Of a stretch of DNA of 64,000 nt, positions 54,432-63,677 are shown piece after piece. Source of the DNA: Ferranicluibacter rubi (GTDB lineage Bacteria > Pseudomonadota > Alphaproteobacteria > Rhizobiales > Rhizobiaceae); the NCBI RefSeq assembly GCF_011603255.1, contig NZ_JAANCM010000013.1, positions 110,428-174,427 of the forward strand, read 5' to 3'. The notes under the pieces were generated by a model, which was given only the letters and a program-made list of their open reading frames with translations, did not search any database and had not been told where the DNA came from. The position numbers were made by a program, and so were the translations under genes. Position 1 is the stretch's first letter; every line of letters starts with the position of its first letter.

Positions 54432-56249
54432 GTGACAAGGCCATCCATCCGTACATCGCTTATCGGCATCTTCGCCGCCATCGCCGTCCTCACGGCGATT
54501 TTCTCCGTCGTGACGCTGCAATCGCTGTCAAAAACGCGAGCGATTTCGGACAATGTCGTCACGGACGTGTTTCCGGCCGTCTCGGCCGTCAAGGATATCC
54601 GCATCGAGCTCGTGTCCATGCGGCTCGGCTATTTCCAGTATCTCGCGGCTTTGACGCCGGAAGCGACGAAAAAGGCTGAAGCGCTTCTGAGCGAAGCGCG
54701 CCTCCGTATCCAGCGTGCTGTGGAGGTCTACACGCCTTACATCGGTTCCGATTCCGAGCGCGCGCTTCTGCAGCGCGTGACGGACAGCCTCGCCGCCTAC
54801 GGCAAGGCCGGCGATGACATGATCGCGCTCGCCAAGGTGGGCAATTTCCAGCAGGCCAACGGCATGCTCGAATCCATGGGTGGCATCATCACACCCGCAG
54901 AGACGGGTCTCGACGAACTGATCGTTGAAAACACCACGCAGGTGACCGAGTCCACCAACCTCATGCATGCGACCTCGGCCGACGCAACCGTGCTGACCTT
55001 CATCCTGATCGGCATCGTCGCGACTCTTCTCATCGCCTCGACGCTCTACATCCTGCGCGGGATCGCCAGCCCGATCCACGCGATCACCACCGCGATGACG
55101 GGCCTTGCCAAGGGCGACACCGACAGTGCGATTCCCTACGCCCAGCGCTCCGACGAAATCGGCCAGATGGCCAGCGCGGTCGAAGTCTTCCGGGCTGCAG
55201 CTGTGAGCAACAAGGAGCTCCAGAACCAGGCCGAATCCCTGCGGCGCACCGCCGAGGCCGACCGCGAGCGTCATTCGGCCGAGGCCGAACGTGCCGCGCA
55301 GGCGCGTCTCGATCAGGCGACATCGAGCCTTGCGGACGGCCTGCGCCGTCTGGCGGCCGGCGATCTCTCCTTCCGTCTGGACGTACCCTTCGCCCCGGAT
55401 TTCGAAGCTCTCCGCCACGACCTGAATGCAGCCGTCTCCCAGCTCGACGAGACGCTCGGCGCCGTTGCCCTGGCTGCCGACCAGATCGACAACGGAGCCC
55501 GCGAAGTCAGCGAAAGCGCCAACGACCTCTCGCGCCGCACCGAGCAGCAGGCGGCCTCGCTGGAGGAGACGGCCGCCGCACTCGACCAGATCACCGCGAA
55601 TGTCGGTCAGTCCTCCATGCGCACCAACGAGGCCCGCGAAGTGGCGTCGCACGCCAACAAGAGCGCGTCCCGATCGGGCGAAGTCGTTGCCGAGGCCGTG
55701 ACCGCCATGGGCCGTATCGAACATTCGTCGAGCCAGATCTCCTCGATCATCGGCGTGATCGACGAAATCGCCTTCCAGACCAACCTGCTGGCGCTGAACG
55801 CCGGCGTCGAGGCGGCGCGGGCCGGCGAAGCCGGCCGCGGCTTCGCCGTCGTCGCGCAGGAAGTCCGGGAACTCGCGCAGCGGTCGGCCAAGGCCGCCAA
55901 GGAAATCAAGGATCTCATTCGCAATTCCACGGCCGAAGTTGAAAGCGGCGTCAAGCTGGTGCGCGACACCGGCGACGTGCTGAAGACGATCGAGGCGCAT
56001 GTGATCGAGATCAACGGCCACATGGAGGCCATCGCCACCTCGGCCCGCGAGCAGTCGACCGGCCTTGCCGAGGTCAACATCGCCGTCAACCAGATGGACC
56101 AGGTAACGCAGCAGAACGCCGCCATGGTGGAAGAAACCAGCGCCGCCGGAAGCACACTCGCCAGCGAAAGCGCCCGCCTGCGCGAACTGATCTCCCACTT
56201 CACCCTGGGTGGCCGCTCCTCCAACACCCACCAGCGCTACGCCGCCTGA
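54432..56249 (+). CDS. Methyl-accepting chemotaxis protein
   Basis: A 605-residue receptor. Membrane helices at about 10-30 and 188-210 flank a helical-bundle ligand domain. A HAMP domain follows, then a second HAMP-like segment ([17 protein letters not shown]), and the signalling domain carries the hairpin tip [24 protein letters not shown]. The start is GTG at 54432 with a poor ribosome site. No che operon is nearby, so it is an orphan receptor; the ligand is unknown. Confidence 0.94.
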   Translation: MTRPSIRTSLIGIFAAIAVLTAIFSVVTLQSLSKTRAISDNVVTDVFPAVSAVKDIRIELVSMRLGYFQYLAALTPEATKKAEALLSEARLRIQRAVEVYTPYIGSDSERALLQRVTDSLAAYGKAGDDMIALAKVGNFQQANGMLESMGGIITPAETGLDELIVENTTQVTESTNLMHATSADATVLTFILIGIVATLLIASTLYILRGIASPIHAITTAMTGLAKGDTDSAIPYAQRSDEIGQMASAVEVFRAAAVSNKELQNQAESLRRTAEADRERHSAEAERAAQARLDQATSSLADGLRRLAAGDLSFRLDVPFAPDFEALRHDLNAAVSQLDETLGAVALAADQIDNGAREVSESANDLSRRTEQQAASLEETAAALDQITANVGQSSMRTNEAREVASHANKSASRSGEVVAEAVTAMGRIEHSSSQISSIIGVIDEIAFQTNLLALNAGVEAARAGEAGRGFAVVAQEVRELAQRSAKAAKEIKDLIRNSTAEVESGVKLVRDTGDVLKTIEAHVIEINGHMEAIATSAREQSTGLAEVNIAVNQMDQVTQQNAAMVEETSAAGSTLASESARLRELISHFTLGGRSSNTHQRYAA

Positions 56250-56270
56250 GGCTCAAAGCCCTTCAACCCG

Positions 56271-56303
56271 AAAACCGGCCGCGTTCGCTCGGCCGGTTTT
56301 TTT
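56271..56303 (+). terminator. Terminator of the chemotaxis receptor gene
   Basis: AACCGGCCG pairs with CGGCCGGTT, followed by a run of seven T, about 20 bp after the stop. Confidence 0.9.
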
Positions 56304-56344
56304 GTGTCCGGAACTTCGGAGGCTCGATGCTCCGGGGTAAGGTC

Positions 56345-56410
56345 GAGACCGACGCTCTTGCAGGAGAAGCAGGTATCGAAGGCCTTGGTAGGTTCGGTGT
56401 CGGGTTTGAT
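56345..56410 (-). pseudogene. Remnant of the small gene family seen at 63344-63538
   Basis: The minus strand reads IKPDTEPTKAFDTCFSCKS then VGL, matching FKPDTDYTKAFDTRFSCKG then VGL of the ORF at 63344-63538 at most positions. The rest of the gene is absent here, so this is a fragment. Confidence 0.6.
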
Positions 56411-56679
56411 CGGTTGCTCTCGCTACGGACGTCGGATGCCGAGCATGAGAGGGAAATGGCCGAGTCGATCCAACGGTTTGATATCAACCCCCAAGATGTT
56501 GAGGATCAAGCTGCCCAACGCCCGCAGGCCATTTATGGAATAAGCATAATCTGATCGGAAAGTGAGGTTGTGCATGTGTCTGTTCACGCCTCGTATCGGC
56601 GTTTTCGCCTACCGGCCGATGAACCCTTGGAACTCATGGCTGCTCGTCGCCGGCCCAAAGCGGACGGGCTGTCGCAAAA

Positions 56680-56733
56680 ATTCTAATTTTGTAGCGTTAA
56701 GAAGTCGAGTTACGTATTGAACAAAATCTTCGG
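56680..56733 (+). repeat. Gene-end repeat, copy A
   Basis: About 54 bp related to 57156-57210 (roughly three quarters identical). Terminal arms are ATTTTGT and ACAAAAT. It starts with TAATTTTG, where TAA closes a short upstream frame ending in KADGLSQKF. It lies 34 bp before the acetyltransferase start. Confidence 0.65.
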
Positions 56734-56766
56734 ATAAAGCAGACAGATATGAAAGGAGGTGCTGGT

Positions 56767-57162
56767 TTGGAATATCGGATAGATCCTTATCCGTCCTACG
56801 GCGATTTGAACACGCTCTGGTTAGCGGCTTGGGGCAGTCCTGCACCACACTCGCTTGCTACTATACTTTCACGCAGCCTCGCTCATGTATGTGCGTACGA
56901 GGAAGATAGGATTATCGGATTTGTAAATGTCGCATGGGACGGCGGTGGCCATGCGTTTATTCTCGATACATGCGTTCATCCTCACCACCGGAGACAAGGT
57001 ATCGCAAGCCAGCTCATTCAGGATGCAACAACGCTGTCTCGACAACGCGGCGCCCATTGGCTGCATGTCGACTTCGAGCCCCACCTTGAGACACTCTACC
57101 GGAAGTGTGGCTTCCGTCACACGGCAGCTGGGTTGATCTCTCTCCGGTCGCACACCTCCTAA
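56767..57162 (+). CDS. GNAT-family N-acetyltransferase
   Basis: A 131-residue GNAT protein. Acetyl-CoA motif A is visible as LDTCVHPHHRRQGIASQLIQ, and motif B as LYRKCGFRHTAAGL. It could modify an antibiotic, peptide or small amine. The TTG at 56767 is chosen because a perfect Shine-Dalgarno AAAGGAGGT lies 6 bp before it; the upstream ATG at 56749 would place that site inside the gene. Its stop codon is the first three bases of repeat B, and repeat A lies just upstream, giving a cassette-like unit. Confidence 0.85.
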   Translation: MEYRIDPYPSYGDLNTLWLAAWGSPAPHSLATILSRSLAHVCAYEEDRIIGFVNVAWDGGGHAFILDTCVHPHHRRQGIASQLIQDATTLSRQRGAHWLHVDFEPHLETLYRKCGFRHTAAGLISLRSHTS

Positions 57163-57210
57163 TTTTGCAGCGTTGCAAAAGTCGGAGTAGCCTATCGAGC
57201 AAAATTCGGG
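57156..57210 (+). repeat. Gene-end repeat, copy B
   Basis: Second copy, with arms AATTTTGC and GCAAAATT (perfect 8 bp). Relative to copy A the T-A pair has become C-G on both sides. A further TTTTGC follows at about 57213. It begins at the acetyltransferase stop codon. Confidence 0.65.
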
Positions 57211-57237
57211 AGTTTTGCGAATTGATCGATAGGGTGG

Positions 57238-57936
57238 ATGATGGTTGACCTTAAGCTGGAGCTGTTGCTGCTGCATGCGCTCCCTCTGGACGGAACGATG
57301 TGGGCCGAGCAGATGGAACTCCTACCGGGAGCAACCTATGCCCCCACTCTCTATTCATTCGGGGACCGTATTGAATCTTGGGCGGAAAAAGTATTGGCGC
57401 TGACGACGGCCAAGCGCCTTGTCGTCGTTGGCTGTTCGGTCGGCGGGTCTTGCGCGTTGGAAGTTGCCGCTCTTGCGCCGGATCGCGTCGCCGCCCTCGT
57501 TCTAATCGGAACCAAGGCCGTGTGTCGATTAGACCCCGTGTCCCATGCTTTGGCGCTTGAGACGCTGTACCAAAAGGGACTTGAGGCCGCGTGGGGCGAA
57601 TTTTGGAAGCCTCTATTCGCGAACGAGACTCCGCCTGGAATAGTCGAGGGGGCGAGGTGCATCACCATGCGCCAGCCTCTGGAAGACGTGGCGCGGGGCG
57701 TTACGATTTTTCATACGCGCCCAAGCCGAGATGATGTTCTTTCGAATTTTCCGGGGCCAGTGGTGGTTGTCACCGGATCGGAGGATGTTGCACCAGGGCT
57801 TAAAACCAGCAGAAAACAGGCAGAAATGGCGCAACACGGCCGCCTGCATATTATCCCGGATTGCGGTCGTTACGTACCGATGGAAAAGCCGGAGGCGATC
57901 AATTCGATTATTTGCGAAGTTTTGGAGGCAGCTTGA
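57238..57936 (+). CDS. Alpha/beta-hydrolase-fold protein with altered triad
   Basis: A 232-residue protein. Oxyanion region HALPLDGTMW, nucleophile elbow GCSVGGS (S67) and acid D183 (VVTGSEDVAP) are present. At the place of the catalytic His (family pattern GHxxxxExPE) it has R211 (CGRYVPMEKPE), a one-base change from His. It may be inactive or may have a binding role. It follows repeat B by 27 bp. Confidence 0.83.
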   Translation: MMVDLKLELLLLHALPLDGTMWAEQMELLPGATYAPTLYSFGDRIESWAEKVLALTTAKRLVVVGCSVGGSCALEVAALAPDRVAALVLIGTKAVCRLDPVSHALALETLYQKGLEAAWGEFWKPLFANETPPGIVEGARCITMRQPLEDVARGVTIFHTRPSRDDVLSNFPGPVVVVTGSEDVAPGLKTSRKQAEMAQHGRLHIIPDCGRYVPMEKPEAINSIICEVLEAA

Positions 57937-58113
57937 CGAATCAGGAGCCGCTGGACATCTTTGTTTCGGCGTGGCCTGCGCCCAACCTCCGAGACCTTCC
58001 CCAGCATGGTCTTGAACGGAGGCAAAGGGACTTTCGTCTCTGGCCGCTTGTCTTGGTCCGATCGTGCCGGGCGGGTTGCTGGGGGACTGCGTCCGGGACG
58101 TGAAAGCCAGATC

Positions 58114-59103
58114 ATGACCCAAAACGGAAATCTTAAACGCCGCGTGCGTGCTCGTGCAGCCAAAACCGGCGAATCTTACACCGCAGCTCTTCAACATGTC
58201 CGGCAACCTTCGGACGCGCCTGCGATCCGTTCAATACGGATGGCGGTAGCCCAAACATCCCTGTTCAACGATCCTCGTGACATTGCGGCGCTCCATACTA
58301 GTGGAGCGGAGATGCGCCGCCTTATGCATGAAGCCCATACGGCCGGGGCTCGCCTCTTACATTTCCCCGAAGGAACAACCTGCTGGCCACATAAACGGAT
58401 CATGTCCGAAACCAGCCCAGGGGAAATTGGGCCTTCTGATTGGACGCGCTTCGAATGGGGGGCTTTGCACAAGGAGCTGGAAGCGACCAGGAGACTTGCG
58501 AGCGAGCTTAGACTTTGGACGATATTCGGTTCCGTCCATCAACTCACCTCGCCGCACCGGCCGCATAACAGCCTATATGTTCTTTCTGATCGTGGGGAGT
58601 TGGTGACGCGCTACGATGAGCGCTTGCTATCCAACACGAAAATCTCGTTCATGTACCCGCCTGGGAAGACCCCTGTGACTTTTGAGGTGGATGGCGTCCG
58701 TTTCGGCTGCGCGGTCGGCATGGAAGCGCACTATCCCGAGATATTCATCGAGTACGAGAAGCTTGATGTCGATTGTGTCCTGTTCTCGACAGCAGGAGAA
58801 AGCCCTTCCAATGCTCTGGCATTTGCCGCTGAGGTGTTGGGGCATGCCGCGAGTAATACGTACTGGGTCAGCTATTCTACCCTTGCACCTCAGAGCACGG
58901 CCGCTCCCTCGGGCATCGCTTCGCCGAATGGGCAGTGGGCGGTGCAGTGCCCTATGAACGGGTTACCCGCTATCGTCGTTGCAGATATTAAAACCAACCC
59001 GGAGAGCCATGCGCGGCCGTGGCGGCGAAAGGCTCGCAACGATCTCTATACTCCTCATCACATAGAAGGTGATCCGAGAAGTGATGACAGAAATCTCTTT
59101 TAG
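58114..59103 (+). CDS. Carbon-nitrogen hydrolase-like protein lacking Lys and Cys of the triad
   Basis: A 329-residue nitrilase-superfamily protein. The catalytic Glu is present (E86 in LLHFPEGTT). Where active members have YDKR and LICYDxxFPE, this protein has YDERLL (E169) and VGMEAHYPE (G202), so both Lys and Cys are replaced, each by a single base change. The first 30 residues (RRVRARAAKTGESYTAALQH) are an added basic helix. The ATG at 58114 begins this helix; the frame is open upstream to 57961 without a good start. Likely a pseudoenzyme. Confidence 0.8.
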   Translation: MTQNGNLKRRVRARAAKTGESYTAALQHVRQPSDAPAIRSIRMAVAQTSLFNDPRDIAALHTSGAEMRRLMHEAHTAGARLLHFPEGTTCWPHKRIMSETSPGEIGPSDWTRFEWGALHKELEATRRLASELRLWTIFGSVHQLTSPHRPHNSLYVLSDRGELVTRYDERLLSNTKISFMYPPGKTPVTFEVDGVRFGCAVGMEAHYPEIFIEYEKLDVDCVLFSTAGESPSNALAFAAEVLGHAASNTYWVSYSTLAPQSTAAPSGIASPNGQWAVQCPMNGLPAIVVADIKTNPESHARPWRRKARNDLYTPHHIEGDPRSDDRNLF

Positions 59104-59318
59104 CTAATCGTCAATGATCGGGGCGACCTCCGGCCCCGACAACATTTCGACGTTGCGGAAACCCCGAGTTCGCAGCGCTTCGAAAGCTCGGCGAACATAT
59201 TGAGCAACATCCGAGATTATTGGTCAGGGGAGCGAGCACGAGCATAGGGTCAAGCTTTCACACCTTTAATCGCGAATGGCGAAAAGAATTAAATACGAGA
59301 GTACACGAGGAATAAGCC

Positions 59319-59864
59319 TTGGAATTGATCGGAAACGCGCAGTCGCGGCTCATTGTGATCCGAGGAAATTCGGGAAGCGGGAAGTCCGCTCTCGCGATGG
59401 CTATTCGCAATAGACGTCCTCGTGGTATTGCGATTATCGGTCAAGACGTGTTGCGCCGCAATATTTTACACGTTCCAGACATCAAACCATCGCTAGCAGC
59501 CGACTACATAGATGTATCCGCTCGTTTCGCCTTAAACCGCGGGCTCCATGTGATCATTGAGGGGATTTTGCGCGATGATATTTACGGCGACATGCTTAGA
59601 GGGCTGATTTGTTGCCACAACGGTAAATCATGCTGCTACCGGTACAAAATTTCATTTGACGAAACGCTGAGGAGGCACAAAACGAAGGCTGAGGCCGCCG
59701 AATTCGGTGAGATCGAGATGCGACAGTGGTGGCAAGATGATGACGCGCTAGCCGGTGTTGAGGAACTGATTATCGGACCCGACCAGCCTTTGGCCGATAC
59801 GGTCGCGGAGGTCATTGCCAATTGTGGCTGGGAGCCTCGGTCGGCGAATGACGTCTCTCGCTAA
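59319..59864 (+). CDS. P-loop nucleotide kinase-like protein
   Basis: A 181-residue protein of the AAA/zeta-toxin/chloramphenicol-phosphotransferase-like kinase group. Walker A is RGNSGSGKSALAMAIRN (residues 15-31), followed by IIGQDVLRR and VIIEGILRDDIY. No antitoxin lies beside it. TTG start with AGGAA 7 bp upstream. Base composition is lower in GC than most of the window. Substrate unknown. Confidence 0.8.
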   Translation: MELIGNAQSRLIVIRGNSGSGKSALAMAIRNRRPRGIAIIGQDVLRRNILHVPDIKPSLAADYIDVSARFALNRGLHVIIEGILRDDIYGDMLRGLICCHNGKSCCYRYKISFDETLRRHKTKAEAAEFGEIEMRQWWQDDDALAGVEELIIGPDQPLADTVAEVIANCGWEPRSANDVSR

Positions 59865-60097
59865 AGGTTAAGCGCCGAGAAATCATTTTTCAGATGCGTT
59901 TTGATCAAGATCTTCCAGTCTGCATTTCAATTGAATAGCTTTCAGAGTATTTAAAACGAAGCAAGTTATATTGAAGATACCAATATAGTAATGTATTTTT
60001 ACTTCGCCTATTCCTTTTTTAATTTCGGGTGATCTGCTTAGATTTCGTGGCGTTATTGATTTGCTACGGTGCGCAATACCCTGAGGAAAGTTTTGAA

Positions 60098-60550
60098 TTA
60101 GTTCACGCACACGGTGTTTGCGATAAAAGAAAAAAAGTTGTCAGCCTCCAACTCGAATGTGGGACCAGCCATGTCGAGACAGTAGACCCCGTCGCCGAGA
60201 GAGGGGCAAAGGCAGTACCTCCATGAGGCACCGCTGTCCGCAATAGAAACCGCATCGGCGGGGATAGGATGCCCGTCGGATCGTCGCCCTGACAAAGCAC
60301 GGTAGGCGGCAGACTGGTAAAGCTGAAAGGATGGATGCTGTTTGACGGCCGACGCGGGCTCTGGCTCGTAGATATAAAAATCTCGCGTAGTTGAGCCTAC
60401 CCCGACGACACGAATAAACTCAAGGTATTGATGAGAAATTCTGGGGTAACGCCTTGCGATCCTCGCGACAACGATTTTAGACACGGACCGCAGCGACGAC
60501 AGTTCATTTGCGCGATCCAAGTCGAGCAACTGCGCGATTCTAATTATCAT
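60098..60550 (-). CDS. Hypothetical protein, possibly SUKH/SMI1-like
   Basis: A 150-residue protein. The C-terminal half (SGASWRYCLCPSLGDGVYCLD, then ADNFFSFIAN) resembles the end of SUKH-fold immunity proteins, but the match is weak. No signal or membrane segment. GAGGTT lies about 10 bp before the ATG. It stands alone in an AT-rich patch. Confidence 0.5.
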   Translation of the reverse strand: MIIRIAQLLDLDRANELSSLRSVSKIVVARIARRYPRISHQYLEFIRVVGVGSTTRDFYIYEPEPASAVKQHPSFQLYQSAAYRALSGRRSDGHPIPADAVSIADSGASWRYCLCPSLGDGVYCLDMAGPTFELEADNFFSFIANTVCVN

Positions 60551-60859
60551 AGGGTTTCAACCTCTTTTCCCCTCTCTTCAAGCACTTTGCAGCTTCAACT
60601 TTTCTACAACGATAGCCGACATGTCCACAATTGGTGGATACTGTTAAAAAACTTCGTCAAAGTATAAGCCCTCGTGCCGCCTGAAATGGCGTTACGCAAG
60701 AGCACCAATGTGAAGTGCGTGGCGCAATCTTGTTCAGCCATTGGCGACAGAGGGAATACTATTCCTCGCTGCTGGTATTGAAGTCGCTCCGGGTGCCACG
60801 CGCTGGGGTTTTTCCAACAGTATCGGCCCTAACCAGACCTCGGTCACGGCCATCTATTG
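60551..60859. other. Intergenic region without a recognisable gene
   Basis: 309 bp with stops in all frames at short intervals and mixed composition. It may contain decayed coding DNA, but nothing is recognisable. Confidence 0.45.
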
Positions 60860-61372
60860 TCAAAGCATGAGGCGCATCGCGCATCGCTGAGCAATCGGGA
60901 GCCCATGATCAACCTCCGCTTGAAGAAGCCCGTTCAATCTCTTCCCGACATCGTCGGCTGCTAATTTCCGGAAGCCCAGCCGCTGGTAGAATGGCGCATT
61001 CCAAGGTACCTCGGAGAACGTCGTGAGTGTAACCGCCAAAAGGCGTTTGTCCCGCGCCTCGGCGATAGCTTTCTGAAGCAATGCCGAACCAAAACCTTCG
61101 CCCTGACGGTTTGCAGAGACGGATATTTCCGAGATGTGCATCTCATCGCCCGCGCGTTCGGCGCTCAAGAAGCCGGTCGGAAAGTCGTCTTCATCAACGG
61201 CAACCCAACTGAAATGGCGTAGTGCCAGTTCACGATGCCTCTCTGCGGACATTACATCTCCCTCCGCCAGCCACTCCAATCCGGGCCATTTCCGAAAGAT
61301 TTGCGCGGCAGACCTCTCAATTTCCGAAAGATGCTCAATGTCGTCATCGTTGATCGGTCGGATCGATGCCAT
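60860..61372 (-). CDS. GNAT-family N-acetyltransferase
   Basis: A 170-residue acetyltransferase opening MASIRPINDDDIEHL. Motif A is ISEISVSANRQGEGFGSALLQKA and motif B is NAPFYQRLGFRKL. The ATG at 61372 matches the family start; the frame extends upstream to 61474 with a basic stretch that is probably not coding. Substrate unknown. Confidence 0.85.
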   Translation of the reverse strand: MASIRPINDDDIEHLSEIERSAAQIFRKWPGLEWLAEGDVMSAERHRELALRHFSWVAVDEDDFPTGFLSAERAGDEMHISEISVSANRQGEGFGSALLQKAIAEARDKRLLAVTLTTFSEVPWNAPFYQRLGFRKLAADDVGKRLNGLLQAEVDHGLPIAQRCAMRLML

Positions 61373-61481
61373 TGTCCTATTCCATACTTTGCGGCGTTTG
61401 TTGGCATTCTTGATCCGATATCGCAATGAACGCTTGCGGCCAACCCGGTGCAGCGGATGGCGCTGGTCGGTCATATGGCAA

Positions 61482-62324
61482 TCAAACCATCAGGCTGCGC
61501 ACATAGCGGCGCAGATCGCAGTCTTCACGGGGAATGCGCTTGACGCTGAAGACGCCCGGCATCGAGCAGATGCCCATGTGAGGGGACCGCAAGGCCTTGA
61601 GATAACGGCGGGCGTAAACTGTCCCTGTACCCGCTCTTATCTGATCGATGATCTCGGTTGAGATGGCGAGGTTCGTGCAGTAGTCGCAGAACGTTATCGG
61701 TAAGGCTGCGTCCATACCATTCATGGCATAATGGGCTGCAATGGTCGGCGGAATAACTTCCTCGCTGGGGAAGCCGCACGGTGCCATTGGAAAGTGATCG
61801 ATGAACATCCTGGTGATATGCGCAAAGATCTTCGTATCGTAGAACTGCCCTTCCGCTTGCCCGCCAAAATAACCCTTCATATCGAGCCTTGACAGGAACT
61901 TGCGCATCGGGATCGCACTCAGCACGTCCGAACGGAACGATCCCCAGTCAGTGGCTGTGTCATAGATCTCGGTCTGGCTGCCGATCGAATAGTCTGCCAC
62001 GTAAGCGGCAAGTCCGGGTTTCACCAGCAATTCGTTGGAGGAGAGCAGCACGACCTTGTCGAAGCGGCGTCCCTGTTCAAGAGCATGGAGGAAGTTACTG
62101 ACATGCGTATGCATCAGTCCTTCACACCAGATGGTCTCATAGGAACTGGGATTGACGAAAACGTTTTCCAGATCGCACTGACGGCGGAATTCGTCCTTGT
62201 CGACCGTAGCACCGGAGGAAACGTGGATGCAAATGAGAGCCTCAGGGCAGAAATAGCGGATATTTTCGACCTGATCCCGGACAATTTCCGGCTTTTCATG
62301 CACGGGAAGAGAAAACAATATCAT
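61482..62324 (-). CDS. Paralogue A of a tandem pair, putative glycosyltransferase
   Basis: A 280-residue protein about half identical to the next gene. Shared blocks: ILFSLPVHEKPEIVRDQVEN, GLMHTHVSNFLHAL, FDKVVLLSSNELLVKPGL, YFGGQAEGQFYD, PCGFPSEEV and REDCDLRR. The LLSSNELLV segment resembles the strand-loop of core-2/GT14-like transferases, so a transferase is a guess. The ATG overlaps the upstream gene by 4 bp (ATGA). Confidence 0.72.
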   Translation of the reverse strand: MILFSLPVHEKPEIVRDQVENIRYFCPEALICIHVSSGATVDKDEFRRQCDLENVFVNPSSYETIWCEGLMHTHVSNFLHALEQGRRFDKVVLLSSNELLVKPGLAAYVADYSIGSQTEIYDTATDWGSFRSDVLSAIPMRKFLSRLDMKGYFGGQAEGQFYDTKIFAHITRMFIDHFPMAPCGFPSEEVIPPTIAAHYAMNGMDAALPITFCDYCTNLAISTEIIDQIRAGTGTVYARRYLKALRSPHMGICSMPGVFSVKRIPREDCDLRRYVRSLMV

Positions 62325-63184
62325 CGCGTTGCGTCCTGGATCATCAGACTGCGAATATGTCGGCGAAGATCGCAATCCTCACGGGGAACATGCGTGACGC
62401 TGAAAACGCCTTTCAGCACAGATGCACCTATATGAGGAGACCGTAGCGCACCCGGGCGTCGTTTCGCAAAGATGGTGCCCTTGCCGCTCCGGACCTGTGC
62501 GATGACCTCGTTCGAGATGACCAGGGTGTTGGACTTGTTTGAAAGTGTGACCGGCGGTACGCCATTGGTATGGGTCACGAAATATCGAGCGGCCATGGTT
62601 GGCCCGATAACCTGCTCGGTTGGAAAGCCACAAGGCTTCATCGGGAAGTTTTCCATGAAGAGCTTCGTCAACAGGCCGAAGATGCTTTTGCTGAAAAACT
62701 GCCCCTCTGCCTGACCGCCGAAAAAAAGGGGAAGCCCGAGTGTCTTCAGAAACCCCTGCATTGCGGCAGTCTGCAAAAGCTCCGGATTGAACACGCCCCA
62801 GTCGGTGGCGAGATCGAGAACCTCGGCATGTACGCCAAGCGGGTATCTGGAAATATAGTCACCGAGACCGTCTTTGACGAGCATTTCATCAGAAGAGATC
62901 AGCACGACCTTGTCGAAGGGCAGCCCCGTATCGAGCATATGCAGGAAATTGCTGACATGCGTGTGCATCAGTCCATCGGACAGGGTGAAACCAAGAGAAT
63001 GCGGGTTGAGAACGACGTTTTCGAAATCGCAGGCACGCGCGAATTCATCACGACTTGCAGCGGCGCCGTCGGCCACATGCACGCAGATTAAAGATCCGGG
63101 GCAGAAGTAATTAATGTTCTCAATCTGATCGCGAACAATATCCGGCCGATCATGCACCGGAAGAGAGAAAAGTATCCTGTCCAT
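62321..63184 (-). CDS. Paralogue B of a tandem pair, putative glycosyltransferase
   Basis: A 287-residue protein, the first gene of the pair. It shares the blocks listed for paralogue A (ILFSLPVHDRPDIVRDQIEN, FDKVVLISSDEMLVKDGL, FFGGQAEGQFFS, PCGFPTEQV). The PCGFPxE and GQAEGQF motifs are invariant and may form the active site. No membrane helix or signal. The duplication is recent enough that the pair keeps the same length and frame overlap. Confidence 0.74.
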   Translation of the reverse strand: MDRILFSLPVHDRPDIVRDQIENINYFCPGSLICVHVADGAAASRDEFARACDFENVVLNPHSLGFTLSDGLMHTHVSNFLHMLDTGLPFDKVVLISSDEMLVKDGLGDYISRYPLGVHAEVLDLATDWGVFNPELLQTAAMQGFLKTLGLPLFFGGQAEGQFFSKSIFGLLTKLFMENFPMKPCGFPTEQVIGPTMAARYFVTHTNGVPPVTLSNKSNTLVISNEVIAQVRSGKGTIFAKRRPGALRSPHIGASVLKGVFSVTHVPREDCDLRRHIRSLMIQDATR

Positions 63185-63343
63185 TAAAATTGGGTCCCGA
63201 TAATAAAGACGGCGCAGGAACGGCTCAATTACTATAAACTGAGCCTGTTAGCTGCAGGAAACCTACATCCCATGCCTGTTCGTGAAATCCGGTCGCAAAA
63301 ATTAAGTTTCGCGACCGGCTTCTGTAAAGCCTCTCCGAGCGGA

Positions 63344-63538
63344 CTACGATGTCTTCAATCTCAGACCCACGCCCTTGCAGGAAAAGCGGGTGTCGAAGGC
63401 CTTGGTGTAATCGGTATCCGGCTTGAACAGTTTCGCTGTTATTAGCTCCTCTGCAAGCCATTTGTAGCGCTCGACGGTTATGCAGCCGATACCCTTGTCC
63501 AGCGCATCGCCGCTATCCACGATCCGGTAGTGCTTCAT
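63344..63538 (-). CDS. Small hypothetical protein
   Basis: A 64-residue ORF, MKHYRIVDSGDALDKGIGC to FSCKGVGLRLKTS. Its C-terminal segment is repeated as a fragment at 56345-56410, which suggests a once-real gene family, but whether this copy is expressed is unclear. No good ribosome site. Confidence 0.48.
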   Translation of the reverse strand: MKHYRIVDSGDALDKGIGCITVERYKWLAEELITAKLFKPDTDYTKAFDTRFSCKGVGLRLKTS

Positions 63539-63677
63539 CTTGTCGATGGCATATCGATCTGGCCATCGGTCATTTCAGGATTGGTCGTTTTGATCAGCGC
63601 GTTGCGGGAGCGTTGTCCCCGTATAAGTAGTTTTATCACCAAAATGGAAATGAATACAATAAATTAGGAAAGAGAAA

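Noticed and set aside
56680..57210. Canonical integron attC sites around the acetyltransferase
   Set aside because: The expected RYYYAAC and GTTRRRY core sites are not present and no integron integrase is in the window. The repeats are reported as an unexplained element instead.
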